This document shows, piece after piece, positions 24,031-32,889 of a stretch of 64,000 nucleotides of DNA. The notes beneath the pieces are model-generated. The model was not told the origin of the DNA, did not search any database, and saw only the letters and a list, made by a program, of their open reading frames with translations. The position numbers were made by a program, and so were the translations under genes. Source of the DNA: Fibrobacter sp. Lineage in GTDB: Bacteria > Fibrobacterota > Fibrobacteria > Fibrobacterales > Fibrobacteraceae. Each line of letters begins with the position of its first letter. Positions within the stretch are counted from its first letter, which is position 1. The stretch spans positions 1 through 64,000 of the forward strand of contig JAFVTX010000050.1 of the NCBI GenBank assembly GCA_017503015.1. Direction: 5' to 3'.

Positions 24031-24678
24031 ATGCGACTTGGAAAATTTTTTGCCTTGCTTTTGATGGCACTGCCTGTTCTCGCTATTGTCGCTTGTGGCG
24101 AAACGGTTTCCTCTACCGACGCCAGTGCCAATGGCGGCCTTGACGCCGTTCCCGGATACCACCCCGGAAAGGTTTATTCTTCTAAGGCAGACCTAGTTTC
24201 CTCGTCGTCTCAAGCGCCTACGTCTGGTGCGGAAAGTTCCGCTACCGAGGGAAGCAGCACTTCTGAGAATTCCAGTTCTTCCGAAGAAACTTCCAGTTCC
24301 TCGGTGGACTTTTCCGAGTCCAACATCCAGGTAGACGAAAGTGGTGTTGCGGTCATTACGGAGGAATATTTGGATGACGTTGCCTCCGGCAAGGCGGCGG
24401 AACTCGACAACTCGTGGGACCTGTTGGAAAACCAAGGCGAAGACGTAGAAGGGTTCGTAGGGAGCAGAAGCTTGAAATTTACCGTGGACGACCTGGATTT
24501 TGCGCGGGGTCATTACTATTGCTTGACGGAATCCCAGGAATGGTTCGAAATCACCAAGGAAAAATTGCAGGAATCCAAGCTCCCGTTCCTGTGGGATGGT
24601 CCGGCATACGAGGCCAGGGCGGGCTTTACCCTGGATTTTGCCAATGTTTGCGAATCGATCTATATTGCAACAGAATAG
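24031..24678 (+). CDS. Ser-rich-linker lipoprotein, paralog 1
   Basis: The protein has 215 residues from the ATG at 24031, with AGGAG 6 nt upstream. The signal sequence ends in a lipobox (VLAIVAC). GYHPGKVYSSKAD is followed by a Ser/Glu-rich linker (about 50-95), typical of Fibrobacter surface lipoproteins, and then a globular C-terminal domain of about 110 residues (FARGHYYCLTESQEWFEITKEKLQ to FANVCESIYIATE). The adjacent gene at 24808 has the same plan: GFDPGKYSSKAD, Ser linker, DYYCFSGEGEWLKLDRAKLGE, EDLCSAVYIMRK. The two conserved cysteines suggest a disulfide. No known family is recognised. Confidence 0.72.
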   Translation: MRLGKFFALLLMALPVLAIVACGETVSSTDASANGGLDAVPGYHPGKVYSSKADLVSSSSQAPTSGAESSATEGSSTSENSSSSEETSSSSVDFSESNIQVDESGVAVITEEYLDDVASGKAAELDNSWDLLENQGEDVEGFVGSRSLKFTVDDLDFARGHYYCLTESQEWFEITKEKLQESKLPFLWDGPAYEARAGFTLDFANVCESIYIATE

Positions 24679-24730
24679 ATTGAATAAAAACGCCAAAATT
24701 TGTCGAATTTCGCCAAATTGTGTACAAATG

Positions 24731-24746
24731 TGTGAAATTATTCACA
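24731..24746. promoter_or_regulatory. CRP/FNR-family operator (TGTGA-N6-TCACA)
   Basis: TGTGAAATTATTCACA is a perfect palindrome matching the textbook CRP-type half-sites. It lies about 70 nt before the second lipoprotein start, upstream of a candidate promoter TTGCTA-N17-TATGTT (24753-24781). The site centre would be near -50. Confidence 0.5.
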
Positions 24747-24807
24747 TAGCTATTGCTATTTTGTTTATAAAAATATATGTTGTATAGACCCATTGTTCGG
24801 AGGTTCT

Positions 24808-25584
24808 ATGCAATTGACAAAAATTCTGTTGCCAACTACAGCTCTGACTATAACCATTGGGCTTTTTGCCTGCTCTAGTTCGGTTTCTCCTTCGGAAGGC
24901 TCGGATGATGCAATTGCTTCCGAAGAAGACGGCCTGGAACCGTTTATTCCCGGCTTTGATCCGGGTAAGTATTCATCCAAGGCGGACGAACCCTCCAGTT
25001 CTGCTAGCGATGTAACTTCTAGCGAGTCCGAAGGACAGTCTGCTACTTCCGGTGAGGAATCTTCGGAATCCGGCGCAGAATCGGCCTCCTCTGGTGATGA
25101 CAGCTCTGCGAGCAAGGGCGACGATTCTGCCTCTTCTGGAGATGGTAGTTCTGCAAGCAGGGATGATGAATCTTCGTCTTCTGAAGACGCTTCGTCTGCT
25201 TCGGCCGGAGAATCGACCATGGCTGACAATGGCGACATTACTGCTGGTAAGGATCTCATGGATGGCGTGGACGAAGGTACAAGTAACCAGCTGAATGAAA
25301 ATGTTGCCGCCTGTGCCACGGCAGAAGGTTGTCCCGAAGGTTTTGAAGAATTAAATGGTGGCTTGGTTGTAGATAAGGATGGCTCTGGAAATTTGGATTT
25401 CAACTCCTTTGACGAAAACGACTACTATTGCTTCTCTGGAGAGGGGGAGTGGTTGAAGCTGGATCGTGCAAAGTTGGGAGAGTTTATTCCCCATTTTAAG
25501 AATGGTGCGGCATGGGGTAACCTGAGTCACTTTGAAATCCGCTTCGAAGACCTCTGCAGTGCGGTCTACATTATGCGGAAATAA
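24808..25584 (+). CDS. Ser-rich-linker lipoprotein, paralog 2
   Basis: The protein has 258 residues from the ATG at 24808, with GGAGG 5 nt upstream; a TTG at 24793 is a weaker alternative. The lipobox is GLFAC. A Ser/Glu/Asp-rich linker runs from about 50 to 140. The C-terminal domain shares YYC, EWL, LC.A.YI and overall length with the neighbour at 24031, which points to duplication and divergence of the linker. A CRP-type palindrome and promoter precede it, so it is probably regulated separately from paralog 1. Function unknown. Confidence 0.72.
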   Translation: MQLTKILLPTTALTITIGLFACSSSVSPSEGSDDAIASEEDGLEPFIPGFDPGKYSSKADEPSSSASDVTSSESEGQSATSGEESSESGAESASSGDDSSASKGDDSASSGDGSSASRDDESSSSEDASSASAGESTMADNGDITAGKDLMDGVDEGTSNQLNENVAACATAEGCPEGFEELNGGLVVDKDGSGNLDFNSFDENDYYCFSGEGEWLKLDRAKLGEFIPHFKNGAAWGNLSHFEIRFEDLCSAVYIMRK

Positions 25585-25607
25585 TAAACTTGTTTGAGAG
25601 AAAATGG

Positions 25608-25630
25608 AGGACCCTTCGGGGTCCTTTTTT
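25608..25630 (+). terminator. Rho-independent terminator
   Basis: GGACCC TTCG GGGTCC followed by six T residues, 24 nt after the second lipoprotein stop. Confidence 0.85.
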
Positions 25631-26666
25631 ATTCCCGCTTAATCACGTCCTTTTGGGCGGTCACATGGGGCATGAACCGCTTCATGAAGGGTATGATTCC
25701 CAAGTATAAAAGCATGGTGACCACGAAGACGAAGGCGAGTGAAACGCCTTTGGACCAGTGAATGTGAAATTCCCGCAGAATCTTGATAATGGCCCACTGT
25801 ACCCAGCCGTGGGTCACGAGAATCATGATGGAATATCGCCCGAAATAAGACACCAGGGGAATCTTCTTGATGGCCTTGGACAAAAGGAGTATGCCCAGCG
25901 CTCCGGATAGTCCGCAAAGGTAAGTGCTCCAGAAGGGCAGCTGGAAATGGTTTTGTACATAGCTTACCGTGGAGTCCGACAGGAGGTACACCAGGCCAAA
26001 GCCCAGGAGGGCCAAGGGGATGTTCAGCTTGTCCAACTTGTTCGGCTTGAGAAGAGCCGTATAGCGGAAGGCAAAATGCCCGGCGCAGAAATAGGGGATG
26101 GCCGTCATGGCGGTGTCCATGAACATGGGCAGATTGATGCCTTTTCGCCCGAGAAAGAATCCCAGGCCGCCAACGGCCAATGACAGGGCCACAAGTCCCA
26201 AGTTGGAAAATTTTGGCGGAAGCTTCTTTGCCGCGAGGTAAATTCCGTAAAAAATCAGGTTGGTCCAGAAAAGCCCCAGCAGAAACCAGATGGGAAAATT
26301 CGGGAAATATCCCTGCCAAATGAAAGAATACCACACGCTACAGCCGGGGCTTGGCCGCAGGTGGAAGTGGGCGAGGATGAACGGCAAAATGCAGGAAGTG
26401 GTAATGAAAAAGAAGGTGAAGGGGATCAGCAGCTTGTTGACTTTCCGCAGGCAAAAATCGAAGAATCCGGCGTAGCTCTTGAAGAACAGCCCCGAAAGAA
26501 AAAAGTACAGGGGCATGCGGAAGGTGGAAAGGGGAAGTTTCAGCGGGTAGGTGTCCAGCCCCCAGGTGCTTGCCACATGGTGCCACACCACCAGCATGAT
26601 GCAGAGGCCTTTGGCAAGGTCCACAAAGGCGTAGCGGGGCTTTTCGGTAGGTAGGGCAGAGGGCAT
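25629..26666 (-). CDS. Membrane acyltransferase, acyltransferase-3 (OafA/WecH) family
   Basis: The protein has 345 residues. Ten or so hydrophobic segments follow the signature VDLAKGLCIMLVVWHHVAS, with the catalytic-type histidine at about residue 29, and the conserved RMPLYFFLSGLFF. Such enzymes acetylate surface sugars or lipids across the inner membrane. It starts 9 nt after the alpha/beta hydrolase gene, so the two form an operon. The acceptor is unknown. Confidence 0.88.
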   Translation of the reverse strand: MPSALPTEKPRYAFVDLAKGLCIMLVVWHHVASTWGLDTYPLKLPLSTFRMPLYFFLSGLFFKSYAGFFDFCLRKVNKLLIPFTFFFITTSCILPFILAHFHLRPSPGCSVWYSFIWQGYFPNFPIWFLLGLFWTNLIFYGIYLAAKKLPPKFSNLGLVALSLAVGGLGFFLGRKGINLPMFMDTAMTAIPYFCAGHFAFRYTALLKPNKLDKLNIPLALLGFGLVYLLSDSTVSYVQNHFQLPFWSTYLCGLSGALGILLLSKAIKKIPLVSYFGRYSIMILVTHGWVQWAIIKILREFHIHWSKGVSLAFVFVVTMLLYLGIIPFMKRFMPHVTAQKDVIKRE

Positions 26667-26675
26667 TTGGTGCTT

Positions 26676-27488
26676 TTAGGGTGCGGACAAGAATTCGAGG
26701 ATTTTGGTCTTGAATTCGGGCAGCTCGTCGAATACGGCGTGGCCGTAACCTTCGTACATCTGCAATTCGCAGGGGGTGCCGGCAGCCTTTAGCCTGTCGT
26801 AGATTTTTTGGGAGGCTTCGGGGGTGACCACCTGGTCCTTGCTTGCGGCAAGAATGAGGGTGGGGCACTTGATGTTTTCCAGTCCGTTACGGGTGTCCAC
26901 AAAATCGCAGGCGTCGGAGAAAACGGCAAAGCGGTCCATCTCTTCGGCAGAGACATCCTTGTACATGACCTGGAGGGCCCTGCCGTAACGTTTGGCGAAA
27001 GGTTCCGAGAAGCAGTCCCGGATAAAGGCTTTCACTAGACCGTCGCCATCGTGGGCCCTGGCAAGCCTTGTCCATTCTCCGATTACCTTGAGTTGTTGGG
27101 GCTCAGCCTTGGAGGTGGAACAGCCGAGTACGAGTTTCCAGACCAGTTTCGGGTAATTTGCCGCCAAATGCTGGGCCACCATGCCTCCCTGGGACACTCC
27201 GTAAAGGGCTACGTCCTTGAGGCCGAGGGCACGCAGGGCAAGTGCCTGGTCCCGGGCCATGTCTTCTACGGAGTAGCCGGGGTTGGCGTCCTTTCGCCGG
27301 TCGAAAAAGTAAAGCGTGTAGCCTTCGGTGAACATCTTGAAGGGCACTTGCAGGGCGTCTGCAGATTTCATGACGCTCCTGATGGCAAGACCCGGAATGA
27401 CCACCAGCGGGCGAGGGCCAGTTCCGAACTGGGCGTATTCCATTTCAAATCCGTCGGTGCAGACATTGTGTACAAGTTTATCACTCAT
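26676..27488 (-). CDS. Alpha/beta hydrolase
   Basis: The protein has 270 residues and no signal peptide. The nucleophile elbow is GVSQGG at about residue 110, the acid is the Asp in LILAASKDQVVTPEAS, and the histidine is in YEGYGHAVFDELPEF, so a complete triad is present. The oxyanion region is LVVIPGLA. The closest look is to general esterase/lactonase-like hydrolases; the substrate is unknown. It is the first gene of a two-gene unit with the membrane acyltransferase. Confidence 0.87.
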   Translation of the reverse strand: MSDKLVHNVCTDGFEMEYAQFGTGPRPLVVIPGLAIRSVMKSADALQVPFKMFTEGYTLYFFDRRKDANPGYSVEDMARDQALALRALGLKDVALYGVSQGGMVAQHLAANYPKLVWKLVLGCSTSKAEPQQLKVIGEWTRLARAHDGDGLVKAFIRDCFSEPFAKRYGRALQVMYKDVSAEEMDRFAVFSDACDFVDTRNGLENIKCPTLILAASKDQVVTPEASQKIYDRLKAAGTPCELQMYEGYGHAVFDELPEFKTKILEFLSAP

Positions 27489-27543
27489 ACCCTAAAAGAT
27501 AGATACATCTTTCACAAAAGGGGATGCTATTTCTTATTTTTTT

Positions 27544-27616
27544 GTCATCCCCGCGAACACTTTCGTCGTCATCCTCGCGACCTGTGGTGAGCGTAGTCGA
27601 ACCAAGGCGAGGATCT
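27544..27616. repeat. REP-like elements, mosaic
   Basis: A half element GTCATCCCCGCGAAC is followed by a full element GTCATCCTCGC, GTAGTCGAACC, GCGAGGATC. They sit in the divergent spacer upstream of the MBL lipoprotein and stop just before its AAGGAGT ribosome site. Confidence 0.6.
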
Positions 27617-27634
27617 TGTAAATAAGGAGTCTAT

Positions 27635-28555
27635 ATGAACAAGTTCTTTGCCATCCTCGGAACCATCTCGCTTTCGATGCTTGCCGCCGCCTGCAGCGAC
27701 ACCAAGACCGCCAAGGAAACTGCCGCACCAGCAAATACTGCTGTCGCGGAATCCGAGACGCCCGCTGCCGATGCTTCGGCTGGCTCAGCAACCGCCCCAC
27801 AGGTCGAGGGCACCAAGACGATTACGCTTTCAACCGGTGCAAGCGTCACCTGGATTCAGGACAACGCGGGCAACAAGCTGAACCCGCGCAGCCTTTTTAG
27901 CGACGCCAGCGATTCCCTCTACAACAGCCTGAACATGCCCGACGGAATCCCGGCTAGCGTGAGCACGTTCCTCGTGAAGGTTGACGGCAAGTACATCTTG
28001 TTCGACGCAGGCCTCGGGGCTTTCGGCGGACAGCTCATGAACCGCCTTGCCGCTCTCGGCGTGAACCCCGACAGCATCGGGCTTGTCTACCTCACACATT
28101 TCCATGTGGACCACATCTCGGGCCTTGTCGCAAAGGATGATGCCGGCAACGACACGAAGGTTTTCAAGAACGCCGCCGTATATGCGGGCAAGGTGGAATA
28201 TGACGCCTGGATGAACGACATCCCGAAAAACGACTTGCAAAAGAACATCATGGCGCTCTACAAGGATAGCCTTCACTTGTTCGCATTTGGCGACACGCTC
28301 CCCCACGGAGTGCTCGCGATGGACGCCATCGGGCATACGCCGGGCCATACCGCATTCCAGCTAGCAAACCTGCTTGTCGTCGGTGATTTGATGCACGGTT
28401 ACGCCCTGCAGAAGGACCACCCCGAAATCAACTCCAACTACGACATGGACAAGCCGAAATCCGCCGAGAGCCGCAAGCGCATCATGCAATACGCAAGCGA
28501 CAACAAACTCCTGATGGCCGGCATGCACCTGCCCCCTCCGGGATTTGCGGAATAA
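27635..28555 (+). CDS. MBL-fold metallohydrolase lipoprotein
   Basis: The protein has 306 residues with AAGGAGT before the ATG. The signal sequence has a lipobox (LAAACS), then an Ala/Pro/Thr-rich linker. The metallo-beta-lactamase fold shows THFHVDHISG (HxHxDH), the third histidine in IGHTPGHTAF and the bridging Asp in VVGDLMHG, so a dinuclear zinc site is expected. It resembles the lactonase and general hydrolase groups more than true beta-lactamases. Anchoring places it in the periplasm or outer membrane. The terminal residues lack the usual last histidine position, though HLPPPG may provide it. Confidence 0.88.
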   Translation: MNKFFAILGTISLSMLAAACSDTKTAKETAAPANTAVAESETPAADASAGSATAPQVEGTKTITLSTGASVTWIQDNAGNKLNPRSLFSDASDSLYNSLNMPDGIPASVSTFLVKVDGKYILFDAGLGAFGGQLMNRLAALGVNPDSIGLVYLTHFHVDHISGLVAKDDAGNDTKVFKNAAVYAGKVEYDAWMNDIPKNDLQKNIMALYKDSLHLFAFGDTLPHGVLAMDAIGHTPGHTAFQLANLLVVGDLMHGYALQKDHPEINSNYDMDKPKSAESRKRIMQYASDNKLLMAGMHLPPPGFAE

Positions 28556-28557
28556 TC

Positions 28558-29157
28558 CTAAATAGACATCGCTGCCATAAACAGCCGCGGCGATATACAG
28601 AACGAAAGCGTGAAGTAGAACTTCTGAGAATTTACCAAATACCCAAATTCATAATTCGCAAGCCATAGCGAAGGCATGCCGCCGATACGGATTGACGCTC
28701 CGTATTCAAAGCCGGTTTCCTTTTCCCAACCAATTTCGGGCCCTACGATAACAGAAAGATAAAGTCCCGTTTTCCATAGGTACCGCAAATTAGGCTGGAA
28801 AAAGCCCCCTTGTTGATGACCGTCGTAGTCGTAGATGAACCTAATCCGATTCATCCATATCAGCACGTGCGGAGGGCCCCATGTCCCATACACGGATTTC
28901 GGTCTTGCGGGTTCGTACAAGACGCTGGACCTGCCCAATACCACATCCACTCCAGCAGAAAAAATCCCCGGGCCAGTACCAACCGCGACGCCCCAAAGAC
29001 TGGGAACAAATCCTTCCGGGAACATAAAGAAGTTCGGCTTCTTTTGGGAGTCGTACTCCACATAATCCGGGTCCTTTTCTTGCTCCAAATCTATTGCCAG
29101 GGAATACCCCGGCAAGGATAAGGCCAAAACGAGAATCAGATTCCAAACAAACTTCAT
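28558..29157 (-). CDS. Exported protein, possible outer-membrane beta-barrel
   Basis: The protein has 199 residues and a signal peptide (MKFVWNLILVLALSLPGYSLA). The mature part is rich in aromatic residues and alternating strands (GVAVGTGPGIFSAGVDVVLG, LRYLWKTGLYLSVIVGPEIGWE, FEYGASIRIGGM), suggesting a small barrel. The end (RLFMAAMSI) lacks the classical final aromatic residue. It is convergent with the MBL lipoprotein, leaving only 2 nt between the stops. No family is recognised. Confidence 0.6.
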   Translation of the reverse strand: MKFVWNLILVLALSLPGYSLAIDLEQEKDPDYVEYDSQKKPNFFMFPEGFVPSLWGVAVGTGPGIFSAGVDVVLGRSSVLYEPARPKSVYGTWGPPHVLIWMNRIRFIYDYDGHQQGGFFQPNLRYLWKTGLYLSVIVGPEIGWEKETGFEYGASIRIGGMPSLWLANYEFGYLVNSQKFYFTLSFCISPRLFMAAMSI

Positions 29158-29178
29158 GGTGTTATGAATATAAAAAAA

Positions 29179-29202
29179 GATCCCCGCCTGCGCGGGGATG
29201 AC
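29179..29202. repeat. REP-like palindrome (GATCCCCGC...GCGGGGATGAC)
   Basis: A perfect inverted repeat just upstream of the exported-protein gene, same family as 16454-16481. A half element (GTCGAGAATGACATTCCTGTC) follows. Confidence 0.75.
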
Positions 29203-29310
29203 ATTAGGGCGTCGAGAATGACATTCCTGTCAATTTAGCCTTGATGTTTCGCATCCAAGCCTCTGCGGTTCGGTCATGGGCAAGCAAGCTTGCCCGCGAC
29301 TCTCGCCTTG

Positions 29311-32300
29311 CTAGGCCTTAACAGTCGTGAAGGCGAATGCCTCTCCATCAGCGTCGTTGGCTTCGAGGCCATCGGCTGCGGCAGCCCAGGCAATCTTCAC
29401 AGTCTGAGTTTCGCCGGCGATATAAGCTTCATTCTCAGCCACGGCCTGCTTGAAGACTTCGCTTGCAGAGAACAGCGTCACTTCGATCTTGTCGGTGATG
29501 GCGTAGTTCTGGTCCTTACGGCGGTTCTGGATGCGGTTCACGAGTTCGCGGGCCACGCAGGCGCGGCGGAGTTCGTCCGTGATCTTGAGGTCCAGAGCCA
29601 CGGTGAAGTGCTGGTTGGCTTCCACGGCCATGCCGTCGGCCACGATGCGGTTGAGCATGAGGCAGTCGGCACCGACTTCACCGAAGTCGAACTTGATGGT
29701 TTCGCCATTCTGCAGAGCCTTGATTTCATCGACGGTCAGCGAATTCAGCTTGGCAGAAATCACCTTCATATTCTTCGCGTAATCCGGGCCCTTCGCCTTG
29801 ATGGCAAGGAAGTTCGGCTTTGCGGAGAGCTTCACGAGCTTCGTCTCATCTTCGAGGAACTTCATTTCGCGAACGTTGAGTTCTTCGAGGATCAAATCCT
29901 TCATGGTCTCGGCGACGTTCTTTTCTTCGGTGCCGTGAGCAACGACCGTCATGCTGGCAATCGGCATACGGTTCTTTACGTTATTCGTAGCGCGAATCAC
30001 GCGGCCCATTTCGACCATACCACGCACCATGGCGATGCGTTCCACGAGCTTTTCGTCCATCAGGGACTTGTCGGCGCTGGGGAATTCGCAGAGGTGCACG
30101 CTCACCGGAGCATTGGCATCCACTTCGCGAACGAGAATCTGGTAGATTTCTTCGGCGAGGAGCGGGAGGAACGGAGCGAGAATCTTGGAGAAGTCCACCA
30201 AGACCTTGTACATGGTGGCGTAGGCGGCGTTCTTGTCGCCATCGTTTTCGCTCTTCCAGAAACGGCGACGGCTGCGGCGCACGTACCAGTTCGTGAGGTC
30301 ATCTACCGCGGCAATCACGGCGGGCACCACGTTGTACAGGCGGTAAGCCTTCATTTCCACTTCGACCTTGGCAGCCAAATCCTGCAATGTTGCAAGCATC
30401 CAGCGGTCAAGTTCATTCTCGCTCTTGACTTCCTGACCCGGCTTCCAGTTCAACTGGCCCTTGGCGGCGTCGGCGTTGTGGTTAGACACAAAGAATGCCA
30501 CGGCGTTCCAAAGCGGGAGCATCACCTGCTTCACGATGCCCTTCACGCCTTCTTCGCTAAAGCGCAGGTCTTCGGCCTTCAAGGCGGCAGAGTTGATCAT
30601 GAACAAGCGAATGGCGTCGGCACCCGTGCGTTCGATGAGGTCGTTCGGGTCCGGATAGTTGCGCTTGGACTTACTCATCTTGGAGCCGTCCTCAGCCAAG
30701 ATAATACCGTTCACAATCACGTTCTTGAATGCGGGCTTCTGGAACAGGGCGTTAGAAAGCACGGTCAGCGTGTAGAACCAACCACGAGTCTGGTCAAGGC
30801 CTTCGGCAATGAAGTCCGCCGGGAAGCTGCGTTCTACCAGTTCCTTGTTTTCGAACGGGTAATGGCGGCTGGCATACGGCATGGAGCCGGATTCAAACCA
30901 GCAGTCAAACACTTCGGGCGTGCGGCGGTAAACCTTGCCGTCCTTTTCAATCGTGAGCTTGTCAACAAAGTGCTTGTGCAAGTCGTCCAGCTTCACGCCG
31001 GTGAGCTGCTGCAGTTCTTCGATGGAGCCGACAGCAATCGTGTCGCCGTCGTCGCTGAGCCACACCGGAATCGGCGTACCCCAGAAACGGTTACGGGAAA
31101 GGTTCCAGTCGCGGGCGCCTTCGAGCCACTTGCCAAAGCGTCCGTTCTTGATGTGGTCCGGCACCCAGTTCACGGTCTGGTTGTTTTCGACCATCCATTC
31201 CTTCAGGGTCTTGGTGATACCGTCCTTGCTTGTGACAGGGGCGTCAATCTTCAGGAACCATGTCTTGAGGGCGCGGTAAATCAGAGGAACGCCGGTACGC
31301 CAGCAGTGCGGGTAGCTATGGACAATCACGTCCTGCTTGAACACGCGGCCCTGTTCCTTGAAGTAGCGGATAATTTCCTTGTCGGCTTCCTTCGCACCGA
31401 GGCCCTTCCACATCGGGACCTTGTCGGTGAACTTGCCTTCGGTATCCAGCGGGTCGAAAAGGCCGAGGTCGAGTTCAGCGCCCTTCTGGAAGTCTTCTTC
31501 ACCGAAGGAAGGAGCGGTATGCACGGCGCCGGTACCGTCTTCGGTACTCACGTAGTCGGCGGGGTAAATCTTGTAGTGGCGGGACAGCTGGTCTGGCGTC
31601 ACGAATGCATCGGAAATGCGGGAAAGCGGCTCGTAGTCCTTGCCCACGAGTTCGGAGCCCTTGCAGGTATCCACGATGTTCGGGTTCTTGAAGTAGGCGG
31701 CGGTGCGGCTTGCGGCAATCCAGTACTTCTTGCCGTCCTGCTCCACCAGGTTGTAGTCCATGTCCGGGCCCACAACGATGCAGAAGTTGGAGTACAGCGT
31801 CCACGGGGTCGTCGTCCACACGAGGATGCTCGTATCCTTGAACTTGGGCTCGCTCGAGTTGATCGGGAAAATCAGCGTGAGGGACGGGTCCTGACGGTCC
31901 TTATAGCCCTGGTTGGTTTCGAAGTTCGAAAGCGGAGTCGCGAGAGCCGGGCTGTACGGCTGGATGCGGTAGCCCTGGTAGATGAGGCCCTTGTCAAAGC
32001 ACTGCTTGAACACCCACCACACAGATTCCATGAAGTTCTTATCCATGGTCTTGTAGCCCTTGTCGAAGTCCACCCAGCGGCCCATGCGGCGAACAGTCTT
32101 CTTCCATTCGCTGGTGTACTTGAGCACCTTGCCGCGGCAGGTTTCGTTGAACTTGTCGACACCGAGCTTCTGGATTTCGGCAACGCCCGCGAGACCGAGT
32201 TCGTTCTGGACGAGAGATTCAATCGGAAGGCCGTGGCAGTCCCAACCGAAACCGCGCGGAACCTTCTTGCCCTTCATAGTCCAGTAACGCGGAACGATAT

Positions 32301-32496
32301 CCTTGATGGTACCGGCAAGCAAGTGACCGTAGTGCGGAAGACCCGTTGCAAACGGAGGGCCATCGTAGAAAGTGTACGGTTCAGTTTCCGGACGGGAGTC
32401 CAGCGACTTCTTGAACGATTCATCCTTATCCCACAGGGCGAGCACACGCTCTTCGATCTGCGGGAAGGTCTCTTCTTTCTTTACTTCACGAAACAT
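29311..32496 (-). CDS. ileS: Isoleucine-tRNA ligase, eukaryotic-like (type 2)
   Basis: The protein has 1061 residues. The HIGH signature reads HYGH at 55-58 inside YDGPPFATGLPHYGHLLAGT, and the KMSKS loop is GSKMSKSKRNYPDP near residue 605. The CP1 editing domain (WTTTPWTLYSN, GTGAVHTAPSFGEED) is present, so misactivated valine should be cleared. The GPPFATGLPHYGH form and the KMSKS followed by NYPDP are those of the eukaryotic-type IleRS found in some bacteria, often linked with pseudomonic acid resistance. The C terminus lacks a cysteine zinc finger. A 55-bp fragment of this gene is duplicated at 35863-35917. Confidence 0.96.
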   Translation of the reverse strand: MFREVKKEETFPQIEERVLALWDKDESFKKSLDSRPETEPYTFYDGPPFATGLPHYGHLLAGTIKDIVPRYWTMKGKKVPRGFGWDCHGLPIESLVQNELGLAGVAEIQKLGVDKFNETCRGKVLKYTSEWKKTVRRMGRWVDFDKGYKTMDKNFMESVWWVFKQCFDKGLIYQGYRIQPYSPALATPLSNFETNQGYKDRQDPSLTLIFPINSSEPKFKDTSILVWTTTPWTLYSNFCIVVGPDMDYNLVEQDGKKYWIAASRTAAYFKNPNIVDTCKGSELVGKDYEPLSRISDAFVTPDQLSRHYKIYPADYVSTEDGTGAVHTAPSFGEEDFQKGAELDLGLFDPLDTEGKFTDKVPMWKGLGAKEADKEIIRYFKEQGRVFKQDVIVHSYPHCWRTGVPLIYRALKTWFLKIDAPVTSKDGITKTLKEWMVENNQTVNWVPDHIKNGRFGKWLEGARDWNLSRNRFWGTPIPVWLSDDGDTIAVGSIEELQQLTGVKLDDLHKHFVDKLTIEKDGKVYRRTPEVFDCWFESGSMPYASRHYPFENKELVERSFPADFIAEGLDQTRGWFYTLTVLSNALFQKPAFKNVIVNGIILAEDGSKMSKSKRNYPDPNDLIERTGADAIRLFMINSAALKAEDLRFSEEGVKGIVKQVMLPLWNAVAFFVSNHNADAAKGQLNWKPGQEVKSENELDRWMLATLQDLAAKVEVEMKAYRLYNVVPAVIAAVDDLTNWYVRRSRRRFWKSENDGDKNAAYATMYKVLVDFSKILAPFLPLLAEEIYQILVREVDANAPVSVHLCEFPSADKSLMDEKLVERIAMVRGMVEMGRVIRATNNVKNRMPIASMTVVAHGTEEKNVAETMKDLILEELNVREMKFLEDETKLVKLSAKPNFLAIKAKGPDYAKNMKVISAKLNSLTVDEIKALQNGETIKFDFGEVGADCLMLNRIVADGMAVEANQHFTVALDLKITDELRRACVARELVNRIQNRRKDQNYAITDKIEVTLFSASEVFKQAVAENEAYIAGETQTVKIAWAAAADGLEANDADGEAFAFTTVKA

Positions 32497-32524
32497 AGTT
32501 TCCTCGGAACAGTGGAATGCAAGG

Positions 32525-32570
32525 TGTCATCCTGAGCGAAGCCCGTCAGGGCGTAGTCGAAGGATCCAGG
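32525..32570. repeat. REP-like element (GTCATCCTGAGC...GGATCCAGG)
   Basis: GTCATCCTGAGCGAAGCCC, spacer, GGGCGTAGTCGAAGGATCCAGG, just upstream of ileS. Same type as 1094-1130 and 56065-56150. Confidence 0.7.
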
Positions 32571-32638
32571 CTAGCATTAACCACATGGACATTAAATTTT
32601 CGGCGGTAAATTTAGAAAATAGAGGAGGCTATGGCAAA

Positions 32639-32889
32639 CTAGCCTATCTTAAACTGCAGGATTTCTTCGGCAGTCTGTTTATCGACAGTTTTTTCCGACA
32701 TGCTCGGCATACTGCCCCTATTCCAGCAAGTTTTACTTGCCTTTCGGTGGATTTTTGTAAGGATTTGGAGGAGCCATGTACTGTTCCCTCACAACCCCAT
32801 TGTAAGGACTTATCTACGGCAATCGCAAATAGATGACCGCCTACGCCACTATATTTAGGCTTTTCCACAAGATTCTTGTTATTCTATCT
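32639..32889 (-). pseudogene. Remnant of a GNAT-like acetyltransferase gene
   Basis: On the minus strand the frame ending near 32644 reads NLVEKPKYSGVGGHLFAIAVDKSLQWGCEGTVHG, which fits the acetyl-CoA-binding loop and following helix of a GNAT fold. It is cut by a stop just upstream, and the C-terminal end (SMPSMSEKTVDKQTAEEILQFKIG, stop at 32639-32641) lies in a different frame, so at least one frameshift and one nonsense change are present. No intact start is visible as far as 33076. It lies between ileS and the FISUMP gene. Confidence 0.5.

Noticed and set aside
29290-32535. 1081-codon open frame on the plus strand
   Set aside because: It is antisense to ileS, which has all synthetase motifs; the plus-strand product is a composition artefact rich in His and Val without domains.
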